Assembly (NCBI RefSeq): GCF_001592935.1
Contig: NZ_LRDB01000012.1
Coordinates: 328,162-392,161 of the forward strand
Reading direction: 5' to 3'
Source: Roseivirga echinicomitans
Lineage (GTDB): Bacteria; Bacteroidota; Bacteroidia; Cytophagales; Cyclobacteriaceae
DNA length: 64,000 nt
This document shows positions 51,763 through 60,987 of the stretch, in pieces. How positions within the stretch are numbered: position 1 is the stretch's first letter; each line of letters opens with the position of its first letter. The notes beneath the pieces were generated by a model. It saw only the letters and a list, made by a program, of their open reading frames with translations, was not told where the DNA came from and did not search any database. A program made the translations under genes and the position numbers.

Positions 51763-54177
51763 ATGCTTAAAAATTACCTCAAAATTGCATTCCGCAGTCT
51801 TCTGCGTGATAAATTCTTCTCATTTCTTAACATCACCGGACTAGCCATTGGTATTTCCTGCGTGCTGTTGATCATGACTTATGTAAACTACGAGCAGAGT
51901 TTCGATAGGCATTTCGAAAACCAAGAACAGATTTACAGGGTGATTATTAATGGTCGCTTTAATGGTCGTGATTTCACAGGTTCTCAGAACCCATCTCCAG
52001 CTGGCCCGACATTTAAAGAGCAAATTCCAGAAGTCGAAGAGCGCCTTCGATTTAGAAGTACGGGAGACTGGGTGGTGCAATATGGTGATAAGGTTTTCAA
52101 TGAAGATGACTTAGTTTTTGCAGATGAAACCTTCTTCAAAGTGTTTTCAGTAAACCTTATTCAAGGTAATCCCGAGGAAGCACTTTCACGCCCAAACCAT
52201 TTGGTGCTCAATCAAACTCAAGCCAAAAAGTACTTTGGAGAGGAGGACCCAATGGGCAAAGTGCTGAAGCTGGATAATGATGAAGAATGGATTGTGAGCG
52301 GGGTGTATGAGGATATTCCAGACAACAGTCACTTCCATTTTAACTTCATTCTCTCTTTTATTACGAGGGAGGGGGATTACAACAATCAAGAATGGCTAAG
52401 TCAAAATTTTGACACCTATTTGGTGATTAATAAGAATGCAAATCTTGCTGCAGTTCAGGATAAGATTAACGAAATAGCCATCCAGAAAATGGGGCTAGAG
52501 CTCCAGCAATACCTGAATATGAGCTTCGAGCAGTTTAAGGCCGGAGGCAATAACTTTGAATACTTCTTACAGCCTTTGACCGATATTCACTTGAAATCTG
52601 ATAATTATGGAGGGTTTGAGCCAGAAGGTGATATTACTTATGTCTATATCTTTACGGCAATTGCCATTTTCATATTAGCGATTGCTTGTATCAACTTCAT
52701 GAATTTGTCTACTGCCCGTTCGGCAAATAGAGCTAAAGAAGTAGGGGTAAGGAAAGTGCTAGGGTCATTTAGGTCTCAGTTGATTGGTCAGTTTATTGCA
52801 GAATCCGTCCTTATCACTTTTATCGCGGGTCTTTTGGGGCTTACGTTGGCGATTGTGGTCATTCCATTTTTTAATGATTTCACGGATCGACAAATGGTTT
52901 TGGAGTTTCTTCCTAACCTACCGATTGTGGCTTTAGGCTCAGTTTTAGTAGGGTTTTTATCAGGGCTTTATCCAGCTTTTTTTCTCTCGGCCTTTAGTCC
53001 GGCTAAAGTGTTAAAAGGAGATGTAAGCACTGGTGGTAAATCTGGTGGCTTGAGAAAGGCCTTGGTGAGCTTTCAGTTTTTTGTTTCCATACTTCTCATC
53101 ATCGCTACTTTCAGTATTCTTAACCAATTGAATTTTATCCAGAATAAGAAGTTAGGATTTGAAAGAGATAGAGTTTTGGTGATCCATAACGCCTATATGT
53201 TGGGTGATAATTCTGACGCTTTCAGAAATATGGTCTTACAAAGCCCAGAAGTGGAACAGGCATCATTTTCAAGTTACTTGCCAACATCGAGCAGTCGTTC
53301 ATCAACGGTGTTTTTTCCTGATGCGGTGATTGATAAGGACAGAGGTATAGTTTCTCAGAATTGGCGTGTAGATGAAAGCTACCTCAATGTATTTGGTATG
53401 AAGATGAAGCAAGGGCGATTCTTTTCTAAAGAATTTGCCACAGACTCTACCGCCATGGTAATTAATGAAACCTTAGCGAGGGATTTTGGAATTGAAGAAA
53501 TTGATGGTCAAGTGGTGGGTACTTTTGGCGATAGTGGAGAAGTGCTAGATCGATACAATGTGATTGGTATTATTGAAGACTTTAATTTTGAATCTTTGAA
53601 AAGCGAAATTGAACCTATGGTTATACGTCTAGGTAAAACCACAGGCTATCTGAGCATTAAATTGAATACGGAGAATTTCAAGAAACAGGTAAGTGATGTA
53701 GAAGCAAAATGGGATGAAATGGCTCCTGGTCAGCCATTTGAGTATTCATTTTTGGATGATCGCTTTACCAATATGTATACAGCCGAAAGTAAATTGGGGG
53801 AAATATTCACTGTTTTTGCAGCATTAGCCATTGTAATTGCATGCTTAGGCTTGTTTGGATTGGCGGCTTTCACTGCCCAAAAGAAAACCAAGGAAGTAGG
53901 AATTAGAAAAGTGTTGGGAGCATCCGTAATCCAATTGGTTTATTTAATGTCCAAAGAGATTTCAATTTTAGTGTTTATATCTTTTGTGTTGGCATCAGCT
54001 CTTGGGTATTGGGGGGTAAACTGGTGGATGCAAGATTTCACATACCGTCCACCAATTAACTTGTTGGCTTTTGTATTGGCTGGGGTATCGGCTTTTGCAA
54101 TTGCTCTATTAACAATGAGCTATCAGTCTATTAAAGTAGCAAGAGCGAATCCCGTGAAATCACTTCGAAGTGAATAA
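51763..54177 (+). CDS. MacB/FtsX-type ABC transporter permease without ATPase gene (second)
   Basis: The 804-residue protein has the same two-FtsX architecture as the permease at 32367. MLKNYLKIAFRSLLRDKFFSFLNITGLAIGIS starts it, NLSTARSANRAKEVGVRKVLGSFRSQL and AQKKTKEVGIRKVLGASV are the coupling segments, and it ends VARANPVKSLRSE. The leader before the ATG (ACAACAACCAC) and first codons (ATGCTTAAAAATTAC) nearly repeat those of the other permease. No ATPase gene is adjacent. The terminator at 54197 shows it is a single-gene unit. Confidence 0.9.
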   Translation: MLKNYLKIAFRSLLRDKFFSFLNITGLAIGISCVLLIMTYVNYEQSFDRHFENQEQIYRVIINGRFNGRDFTGSQNPSPAGPTFKEQIPEVEERLRFRSTGDWVVQYGDKVFNEDDLVFADETFFKVFSVNLIQGNPEEALSRPNHLVLNQTQAKKYFGEEDPMGKVLKLDNDEEWIVSGVYEDIPDNSHFHFNFILSFITREGDYNNQEWLSQNFDTYLVINKNANLAAVQDKINEIAIQKMGLELQQYLNMSFEQFKAGGNNFEYFLQPLTDIHLKSDNYGGFEPEGDITYVYIFTAIAIFILAIACINFMNLSTARSANRAKEVGVRKVLGSFRSQLIGQFIAESVLITFIAGLLGLTLAIVVIPFFNDFTDRQMVLEFLPNLPIVALGSVLVGFLSGLYPAFFLSAFSPAKVLKGDVSTGGKSGGLRKALVSFQFFVSILLIIATFSILNQLNFIQNKKLGFERDRVLVIHNAYMLGDNSDAFRNMVLQSPEVEQASFSSYLPTSSSRSSTVFFPDAVIDKDRGIVSQNWRVDESYLNVFGMKMKQGRFFSKEFATDSTAMVINETLARDFGIEEIDGQVVGTFGDSGEVLDRYNVIGIIEDFNFESLKSEIEPMVIRLGKTTGYLSIKLNTENFKKQVSDVEAKWDEMAPGQPFEYSFLDDRFTNMYTAESKLGEIFTVFAALAIVIACLGLFGLAAFTAQKKTKEVGIRKVLGASVIQLVYLMSKEISILVFISFVLASALGYWGVNWWMQDFTYRPPINLLAFVLAGVSAFAIALLTMSYQSIKVARANPVKSLRSE

Positions 54178-54196
54178 AAACTATCTAATTGATTAT

Positions 54197-54227
54197 AAAG
54201 CAGTTCGTATATGGACTGCTTTTTTTA
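54197..54227 (+). terminator. Terminator of the second permease gene
   Basis: AAAGCAGT (54197-54204) pairs with ACTGCTTT (54215-54222) across a 10-base loop and runs into T residues. Confidence 0.8.
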
Positions 54228-54287
54228 TGCTCTTAATACAAGAAATTCGCTTGAAAATGGTTAGAATAGTGGCCGATAGCCTATCCA

Positions 54288-55283
54288 ATGAAAAGCATTT
54301 TAAAACTCCCCATTATCATTTGGTGTTTCGTAACCTTGATTGTTTACGGAAGCGTATGGGTGTCTCCTGAGACTTTTAAGTACTCTGCCTTATTATCATT
54401 GGGCATTCCTTTTCTCTTGATTCTTAATTTGATTTTTTTCCTTGTTATGATTTTCACAAGGTCAAAAAAGGCAATCGTTCCAGCTTTACTACTCATTATT
54501 GGATTATCGTTTATCCAATCAACCTTTTCTATAAGTAAAACGCAGGAGTCTTCTTCATCTTTTCAGGTATTGAGTTACAATATGATGAGGATGAATAAAG
54601 GGAATGAAAAGGCAATGCTTAAATGGATTACATCAAATAGCTCTGATATTAAATTTTTCCAAGAGTTTCTGGGTAGGGCGAGTGTGATCAATACAATAGC
54701 TGAAAATGGGAAATACAATAGTTTTGTAGGAGGTCATGCGAATAGCTATGCCATATTCTCGAAATACCCTATTATAAATCGAGGGGTGTTTTATGAAAAG
54801 CAGACAACCAATAACATACTTTTTGCGGATTTAAAAATTGGTAAGGATACGTTGCGCGTATACAATGTCCATCTACAGTCAATGGGAATCGATGTTGATC
54901 AGGAAGTAATTGATCAAGGGGAGTTTGAGAAAAAATATGAAACAGTAAGAAGGAAATTTCAGGATGGCTCAGTAAAAAGGGCTGCTCAAATCAATGATTT
55001 GTTGGAACACGCAAAACAATGCCGTTATCCAATTTTGATTGCTGGAGATTTTAATGACATACCTTACGGCTATAATTACTTTAAGGTTTCAAGAAAATTC
55101 AATAATGCCTTTGAGGACGCTGGTAATGGCTTTGGATTTACTTATAACGGTAAATTACCCTTTCTTAGAATAGATAATCAGTTCTATAATAGTCGGTTAA
55201 AGGTGCTTGATTTTACCACGCTTAATAAGATAGACTACTCAGATCACTTCCCCGTAATAGGTATTTACTCAATAAGTTATTAA
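54288..55283 (+). CDS. Membrane-anchored endonuclease/exonuclease/phosphatase (EEP) family protein
   Basis: The 331-residue protein has three N-terminal membrane helices (about 5-82) and then an EEP domain. VLSYNMMRMNKGNEK carries the catalytic Asn, KFFQEF the metal-binding Glu, and YNVHLQSMGID the central His. AGDFNDIPYG has the Asp-x-Asn pair and DYSDHFPVIG the final Asp-His. All five positions expected of the fold are present. The catalytic domain is extracytoplasmic, so a nucleic acid, lipid or phosphoester substrate outside the membrane is likely. It is followed 23 bases later by PspC. Confidence 0.88.
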   Translation: MKSILKLPIIIWCFVTLIVYGSVWVSPETFKYSALLSLGIPFLLILNLIFFLVMIFTRSKKAIVPALLLIIGLSFIQSTFSISKTQESSSSFQVLSYNMMRMNKGNEKAMLKWITSNSSDIKFFQEFLGRASVINTIAENGKYNSFVGGHANSYAIFSKYPIINRGVFYEKQTTNNILFADLKIGKDTLRVYNVHLQSMGIDVDQEVIDQGEFEKKYETVRRKFQDGSVKRAAQINDLLEHAKQCRYPILIAGDFNDIPYGYNYFKVSRKFNNAFEDAGNGFGFTYNGKLPFLRIDNQFYNSRLKVLDFTTLNKIDYSDHFPVIGIYSISY

Positions 55284-55306
55284 TTTAGTAGCTTTTAAGT
55301 CAAAGT

Positions 55307-55495
55307 ATGTCGTCAAATAGGGTTTTTAAAAGGTCTTCTGATAAAGTAGTAGCTGGAGTTTGTGGAGGTCTTGCGGCATGGCTGGGCTGGGACGTGAGTC
55401 TCGTCAGAGTCTTATACGTTTTAGCCACAATTTTTACAGCATTTTCAGGACTTTTAGTCTATATAATATTGTGGGTTGTTTTGCCACAAGAATAA
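55307..55495 (+). CDS. PspC domain protein
   Basis: The 62-residue protein is a single PspC domain: FKRSSDKVVAGVCGGLAAWLGWDVSLVRVLYVLATIFTAFSGLLVYIILWVVLPQE, with one or two membrane-spanning segments. PspC family members take part in phage-shock or envelope stress responses in other bacteria; stand-alone minimal copies occur in many Bacteroidota. It is between the EEP gene and the lipoprotein/DUF5723 pair on the same strand. Confidence 0.92.
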   Translation: MSSNRVFKRSSDKVVAGVCGGLAAWLGWDVSLVRVLYVLATIFTAFSGLLVYIILWVVLPQE

Positions 55496-55522
55496 CAAGA
55501 GTGTGTACTTAACAATATTTCT

Positions 55523-57151
55523 ATGTCAATAAAAAGAATAAGGAGCTTTCTGCTAGCAGTAAGTGCTACAGCCCTTCTAGTTGGTTGTAATTTTGAATAT
55601 TTCGCAGATGCCGAGCTCAATGATTTCGTATGGACGCCTTCCTTGGCGATTCCTATAGGTGAACTATCCTACACTGTAGAAGATTTGTTTGGTGAGTTAA
55701 GTGGTGCAGGGGTCGATATTGGGCAAAACTCGGATGACGTAGTTATGCTTACGTATGAGGCGCAACTACAATCTCAGACAGCAACAGGCTTCCTTACTCT
55801 AGCGGATCAGACCTTTGCTCAGGAAGTAGATGCAGGACTCAATGTCAATACTCAAGGTTTTAGTGCACAGTTCGACTATAATGAAGTATTTGAGTTTGAT
55901 TTAGCGGCTACCCAAAATGAGGCGTTTGATAGTGTGAGGTTTAGTGGAGGTAGTATCGATATAATGATGAACTCTGAAATTGATGCTGAAGTAAACTATA
56001 CACTTACATTAAGTTCATTAATTGATATTGATACTCGTTTACCCTTGGTAGTATCAGGAACACTTACACCCGCAAACGCAAATGTAAACTTAAGTGATGC
56101 ATTAAGTAAGTACGTGGGCGATTTTTCGAAGGATAAGAACGGTAATGTAGTTAGAAATAAAATTGTTGTTAAGCTGGATTACCAGGTAAGGGCTTCAGGT
56201 AATTCCGTTATTCAGGCGACAGATGGGGTCAGTTTTTCCATGTCATTGATTAGTCCAAAATTTGACTTGGTGTATGGCTTTATTGGATCACGTAGTCTTG
56301 ATATAAATTTTGAACTGTTGAACCTTGATTTCTTTGACTCCTTTAAAGAAGGATCAATCAGTTTCGCAGAGCCAAGCTTCAACTTTGTTTTTGATAATAG
56401 CTTTGGGTTCCCTCTTGGCGTTAATTTCAACCAGATTGCAGCAATTACCCAAAAGGGTCAGATTATCCCCCTAACAGGGAGTGCGGCCACAACACCAGGG
56501 ATTGTTAATGGGCCACTAGTAGGAGCGATTGGCACAAGTGTAAATACAGTGCTCAAGTTGAATTCGACAAATTCCAACATTCCTGAGTTGATCAGTTCAA
56601 TGCCGAAAAAGGTAATTATAGAAGTGAACACTGAAACTAACCCTGCTAGTGCACCAGCCCAGTATAATTTTATTGGAGCTAGTAATGAATTAAGTATTGG
56701 AGTGCTGCTAGAAATGCCAATGATTGTCAATATCAACGGTTTAGTTTCTCGTCAGAATGTTGCTTTTGACATTGCGGGGGACTTAGAACAAGCTAAGAAA
56801 TTGACTTTAAGATTGATTGCTGAAAATGAGTTGCCACTAGGAGGTGAGATTGAGTTGGTTTTTAAAGATGTAAATGGCGATGCTGTGTTTACGGTTAGTC
56901 AAAGAGCTTTGTTTGAAGGCGCCCCAGTAGGGAGTGACGGAAGAACAACTGGTCCAACGACTAATGTTGTAGATATTAATTTTTTAGATGCTGATATTCG
57001 ACTTTTAGAAAATGCAACAAGTATTGATGTGGTAACACGACTCACCACAACAGACGCGTCTTCTAATCAGGCCGTGAAATTCTTCTCGGACTATAGCCTA
57101 AAAATAAAATTAGCTGCTCAGGCGGATATTGAATTAAACACTAAGAACTGA
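55523..57151 (+). CDS. Large lipoprotein paired with DUF5723 protein, unknown function
   Basis: The 542-residue protein has a lipobox LLVGC (C22). Long beta-rich domains follow with many repeated strand-turn patterns (VDIGQNSDDVVMLTYEAQ, SAQFDYNEVFEFDL, FSMSLISPKFDLVYGFIGSRSLDINF). No catalytic motif is recognised. Its last base is the first base of the next gene's ATG (TGATG, 57149-57153), so it is coupled to the DUF5723 gene. A surface or periplasmic partner of that outer membrane protein is a reasonable guess. Confidence 0.75.
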   Translation: MSIKRIRSFLLAVSATALLVGCNFEYFADAELNDFVWTPSLAIPIGELSYTVEDLFGELSGAGVDIGQNSDDVVMLTYEAQLQSQTATGFLTLADQTFAQEVDAGLNVNTQGFSAQFDYNEVFEFDLAATQNEAFDSVRFSGGSIDIMMNSEIDAEVNYTLTLSSLIDIDTRLPLVVSGTLTPANANVNLSDALSKYVGDFSKDKNGNVVRNKIVVKLDYQVRASGNSVIQATDGVSFSMSLISPKFDLVYGFIGSRSLDINFELLNLDFFDSFKEGSISFAEPSFNFVFDNSFGFPLGVNFNQIAAITQKGQIIPLTGSAATTPGIVNGPLVGAIGTSVNTVLKLNSTNSNIPELISSMPKKVIIEVNTETNPASAPAQYNFIGASNELSIGVLLEMPMIVNINGLVSRQNVAFDIAGDLEQAKKLTLRLIAENELPLGGEIELVFKDVNGDAVFTVSQRALFEGAPVGSDGRTTGPTTNVVDINFLDADIRLLENATSIDVVTRLTTTDASSNQAVKFFSDYSLKIKLAAQADIELNTKN

Positions 57152-58524
57152 TGAAAGCCATGAAAAAACTTCTACTAACCACAGCTCTTTTAGTATTCGC
57201 CATTCAGTTTTCTTACTCACAGGCATACTTTTCGTATTTTCAGTTGAGAGAATTGGTTCCCCAAACGCAAAGCTTACAACCAGCTTTTATCCCTAAGGGA
57301 ACTTTTACATTTGGATTACCTACTGCGGGTTTTTTAGCACAATCTGATTTCAAGTTGAGAGATTTGATTTCTAAACAAAGTGGAGACGTCAATTTTGAAG
57401 TTAACTTTGATGTGATGCTAGCGGCTTCTGCGGAAATCAATACGATAAGTACAGATGTAACCGCCAATCTTTTTCATGTAGGATATAAAACAAAGAATGG
57501 AGCATATAGCCTTTTTGCTAATGCTAGAGCTTCTATAGATTTAAGATATGGTAAGGATCTAATGGAGTTCTTAGCTAATGGTAACTCTAATCGCATTGGT
57601 GCTGAAATTAACCTTTCGGACACCAGAATATTTGCAAATACGTATCATGAGATTGGTATAGGACATGCACATAAGTTCTTAGAAGATAGATTAACTGTGG
57701 GCGCAAGGGTCAAGATGATCACTGGCTTGTTTCATGCATCAACTGCTGAGGGCGCAAGCGGAACTTTGTATACTAACGAGATAGATAATAGTTGGCGTGT
57801 ATCCCTCCAAAACGCAACAATAAATACTGCGGGGTTAGACTTATTGATGAATAGCGATGACTACGAGAGTAATGCTACATCAAGTTATGCCATGAGTAAT
57901 CAGAACAAAACGGTTGCCTTCGATTTGGGTGCCAAGTTCAAGGTGTTGGATTGGCTTACTGTTGAGGCGGCAATGAATGATATTGGTACTATTAATTGGA
58001 AAGAGCAGGTAAGGAACTATAATACTGCCGACACAACCGTCACCATCAGTGGTATACAATTAAGAGGGCTTGAGAACTCTTCAGATTCGTTTAAAGATAG
58101 TATTCAGAATAAGTTTAGGTCTAACGAAACCCAGAAAGAGTTTAGTACCAGCTTACCAATGAAAACTTATTTGGCAGCATCGCTTTTTCTAACATCGAGA
58201 GATAAGTTTACCGTGATAGCTTTCAATAATCATGTGTTTAAAGAGATAGATCCATCTTTTGCAGTTGCATATAACCATACCGTAAATAAATTCACTTTTG
58301 GAGTTTTGGGAAGTTATAGAGGACCTCAAAATGAAGTTAACCTCGGGCTGAATCTTGCTACTGATATTGGGCCAATGCAGCTTTATCTGGCGACAGACAA
58401 TATGTTGATTTCTAACAAGCCAGAGCAGTATTCTAAAATGGATTTTCGTTTTGGGCTGAATCTTATGTTTGGTTATAAAAAGTGGAGTTCTAAATCGGAT
58501 GCTGTTGATTTAGACTCTCTCTAA
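57151..58524 (+). CDS. DUF5723 family outer membrane protein
   Basis: The 457-residue protein has a signal peptide (cut after SYS or SQA, near residue 24-27). The DUF5723 pattern includes QAYFSYFQLRELVPQTQSLQPAFIPKGTFTFGLPTAGFLAQSDFKLRDL near the start. GARVKMITGLFH, VAFDLGAKFKVLDWLTVEAAMNDIG and a final GLNLMFGYKKW strand follow, as in a FadL-like or porin-type barrel. The function is not established. It is coupled to the lipoprotein gene upstream. Confidence 0.82.
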   Translation: MKAMKKLLLTTALLVFAIQFSYSQAYFSYFQLRELVPQTQSLQPAFIPKGTFTFGLPTAGFLAQSDFKLRDLISKQSGDVNFEVNFDVMLAASAEINTISTDVTANLFHVGYKTKNGAYSLFANARASIDLRYGKDLMEFLANGNSNRIGAEINLSDTRIFANTYHEIGIGHAHKFLEDRLTVGARVKMITGLFHASTAEGASGTLYTNEIDNSWRVSLQNATINTAGLDLLMNSDDYESNATSSYAMSNQNKTVAFDLGAKFKVLDWLTVEAAMNDIGTINWKEQVRNYNTADTTVTISGIQLRGLENSSDSFKDSIQNKFRSNETQKEFSTSLPMKTYLAASLFLTSRDKFTVIAFNNHVFKEIDPSFAVAYNHTVNKFTFGVLGSYRGPQNEVNLGLNLATDIGPMQLYLATDNMLISNKPEQYSKMDFRFGLNLMFGYKKWSSKSDAVDLDSL

Positions 58525-58573
58525 TTCTTCATAAGTCAGGCGAGTAGGGATCAAAAACCTTAGGTCAAACTTC

Positions 58574-58612
58574 GAATTGATCTTTAAAAGAGCTTATTTT
58601 GAGGATCAATTC
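58574..58612. promoter_or_regulatory. Inverted repeat in the thyA leader
   Basis: GAATTGATC (58574-58582) and GATCAATTC (58604-58612) pair perfectly across 21 bases, ending 24 bases before the thyA ATG. It could fold in the mRNA leader or bind a dimeric protein. No promoter was recognised. Confidence 0.35.
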
Positions 58613-58635
58613 TTCATTCGAAAAATGGCATATTT

Positions 58636-59430
58636 ATGAAGCAGTACCACGACCTAATGAAACACATTCTGGAAAATGGAGTGGACAAAGGGGATAGAAC
58701 AGGAACGGGTACGCGCAGTGTTTTTGGCTATCAAATGCGCTTTGATTTATCAGAGGGTTTTCCTGTGGTAACCACCAAGAAACTTCACCTGAGGTCGATC
58801 ATTCATGAATTGCTTTGGTTCCTCCAAGGCGATACCAACATTAAATACCTGAAAGACAATGGTGTTTCTATTTGGGATGATTGGGCAGATGAAGATGGAG
58901 GCCTGGGGCCAGTTTATGGTTATCAGTGGAGGAATTGGCCTGCTAGAGATGGAGGAACAATCGATCAAATCACCAAACTGATCGATCAAATCAAGAAAAA
59001 TCCCAACTCTAGACGTTTAATGGTGAGTGCATGGAATGTAGCTGATGTAGATCATATGGCACTTCCCCCTTGCCATGCATTGTTCCAATTCTATGTAGCG
59101 AACGGAAAACTCTCCTGTCAGCTTTATCAGCGTAGTGCCGATGTGTTTTTGGGGGTTCCGTTTAACATTGCATCGTATGCGTTATTGGTATTGATGGTGG
59201 CTCAGGTTTGTGATTTAAAGCCTGGGGAGTTCATTCATACTTTTGGTGATGCTCATCTATATAACAATCACTTAGAGCAAACAGAGCTTCAGCTATCTAG
59301 GGATTTTCGTCCTTTACCAACAATGAAGATTAACCCTGATGTGAAAAATATTTTTGACTTTAAGTTTGAAGATTTTGAGTTGGTTGGGTATGACCCTCAC
59401 CCACATATTAAAGGGGCTGTAGCAGTTTAA
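58636..59430 (+). CDS. thyA: Thymidylate synthase
   Basis: It methylates dUMP to dTMP with methylene-tetrahydrofolate. The 264-residue length equals that of E. coli ThyA. The catalytic cysteine is C146 in [13 protein letters not shown]21 in GDRTGTGT binds phosphate, and the [20 protein letters not shown] segment contacts dUMP. The C-terminus ends [10 protein letters not shown]. Its last 23 bases overlap the convergent class IV aminotransferase gene. Confidence 0.98.
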   Translation: MKQYHDLMKHILENGVDKGDRTGTGTRSVFGYQMRFDLSEGFPVVTTKKLHLRSIIHELLWFLQGDTNIKYLKDNGVSIWDDWADEDGGLGPVYGYQWRNWPARDGGTIDQITKLIDQIKKNPNSRRLMVSAWNVADVDHMALPPCHALFQFYVANGKLSCQLYQRSADVFLGVPFNIASYALLVLMVAQVCDLKPGEFIHTFGDAHLYNNHLEQTELQLSRDFRPLPTMKINPDVKNIFDFKFEDFELVGYDPHPHIKGAVAV

Positions 59431-60214
59431 GTAATTTCTTGAGCTTTTCTTCCGGGTTCGAATATTTCTTGTTTTCGAACGAATTGAAATAACGAATTCC
59501 ACTGGCATTAGAACAGAATACAGAGTCTGCCTGTATGAGTCTTTCTGGCTTGCTCATAACTTCAGCTACTTCCAGTTTTTCTAAAATGAATCTTCTCATT
59601 ATACCTTGAATGCAACCAGTTTTAAGAGATGGTGTAAATATCTCATCACCTTCAATCCAAAACAGATTTGAACTGTGGGTCTCAGCTAAATTCCCCTGAT
59701 CATCCAATAAAATAATTTCGTCTAACTTTTTTTGTTGCATCTCTATGCCTGCCAATACATAAGGTAAAGCACTCATGGTCTTAGCAAATGAGATGGCAGT
59801 CTGACTAACTTTTGATGTAGTAGAAATGCCAATTGATCCACCTTCAGCAAAAGCTGGTTTGGTAGTTATTGCCACCTGTAAGAGAAAAGAAGAGACAGAT
59901 TGTTGTGGGCCGTAAAGTCCTCCTTCTTCCCTCCAAACTTGGAGTCGGGTTCTTAAGTCTCCATTAAGTTGGTTTATATCAGCTAGTTGGGAGATCATGT
60001 TATTTAGTTCTTGATTTGAAAATGGAGGAGAATCAAGGTCTAAGACTTTACAGGCCCGTATTAATCTTTCAAAGTGAAAATCAGTCAAATTAATTCGGTT
60101 GGGGCCTGTAACAATTGTTTCGAACAGGCCGTCTCCATAGCAGAACGCTCGGTTTTTAGTATCGAGCATTAGGCTGTCAATTTCTATGAGTCGGGAATTA
60201 AATATCGCTTTCAT
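59408..60214 (-). CDS. Class IV aminotransferase (PabC/IlvE/Dat-like)
   Basis: The 268-residue fold-IV PLP protein has the N-terminal [19 protein letters not shown] with the family Gly/Asp/Phe pattern. The catalytic Lys region is [63 protein letters not shown]. Aminodeoxychorismate lyase (folate), D-amino acid or branched-chain aminotransferase activity cannot be separated by reading. Adjacency to thyA (a folate-dependent enzyme) gently favours PabC. The gene converges with thyA and overlaps it by 23 bases. Confidence 0.85.
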   Translation of the reverse strand: MKAIFNSRLIEIDSLMLDTKNRAFCYGDGLFETIVTGPNRINLTDFHFERLIRACKVLDLDSPPFSNQELNNMISQLADINQLNGDLRTRLQVWREEGGLYGPQQSVSSFLLQVAITTKPAFAEGGSIGISTTSKVSQTAISFAKTMSALPYVLAGIEMQQKKLDEIILLDDQGNLAETHSSNLFWIEGDEIFTPSLKTGCIQGIMRRFILEKLEVAEVMSKPERLIQADSVFCSNASGIRYFNSFENKKYSNPEEKLKKLLKLLQPL

Positions 60215-60290
60215 GTATTCTATAAACCACTTAAACAGATTGCGAATTCAAGTAGGGGATTATTCTCTAATATTGAAAGTAGAATAAATT

Positions 60291-60974
60291 ATGGTTATGG
60301 CTGAGCAAAGTAGTGTATTCGATATGATAGGTCCTGTAATGATAGGTCCTTCTAGCTCGCATACTGCTGGAGTAGTTAGAATTGGGCGAGTAGCGAGGAA
60401 GATTTTGGGCTGTCAGCCTGAAACTGCTGAGATTACTTTTTACAATTCATTTGCCAGAACTTATGAGGGGCATGGAAGTGATAGGGCAATTGTAGCCGGG
60501 CTTCTAGACTTTAAAACGGATGATGCTAGAATCAAAACGGCATTTGATGAGGCAGAGAAAGTAGGGTTTACCTATGGCTTTAGATCAGTGGGTAACTCGC
60601 TTACAATGCATCCGAATACTGTGAAGATCAAAGCAACCGCTAAAGAAGAAACAATTGAGGTAGTTGGTGAAAGTCGAGGTGGTGGAGTAATCAAAATAGT
60701 AAGTGTGAATGGATTTTCAACAGGCTTTAATGCCAATTTGCACACTTTGATTATTACAGCAGATGATAGAAGAGGGGTAATAGCGTTTATAGCGAACATC
60801 TTAGCTAATTCTGAATGCAACATTGCAAATATGTCGGTTAACCGGAAAGGAAAATCGGATATGGCATGTCACTGTATTGAAGCAGATTCAGGACTAGATA
60901 AAATTACAATTGAATATTTAAACCATTTAAGTTGGGTCAAAAAGGTCATTTATATACCCGATATAGATTTTTAA
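60291..60974 (+). CDS. sdaAB: L-serine dehydratase, iron-sulfur type, beta subunit
   Basis: The 227-residue protein starts VFDMIGPVMIGPSSSHTAGVVRIGRVARKIL, the classical start of SdaAB with SSSHTAG. It ends with an ACT-like domain (LIITADDRRGVIAFIANILANSECNIANMSVNRKGKSDMACHCIE). The complete enzyme also needs the alpha subunit, which carries the 4Fe-4S cluster; its gene is not adjacent. The product is pyruvate plus ammonia from L-serine. The start codon choice (ATG 60291) is supported by the immediate family signature. It lies 13 bases upstream of the TolC gene. Confidence 0.93.
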   Translation: MVMAEQSSVFDMIGPVMIGPSSSHTAGVVRIGRVARKILGCQPETAEITFYNSFARTYEGHGSDRAIVAGLLDFKTDDARIKTAFDEAEKVGFTYGFRSVGNSLTMHPNTVKIKATAKEETIEVVGESRGGGVIKIVSVNGFSTGFNANLHTLIITADDRRGVIAFIANILANSECNIANMSVNRKGKSDMACHCIEADSGLDKITIEYLNHLSWVKKVIYIPDIDF

Positions 60975-60987
60975 AAAGCAATCAAAC

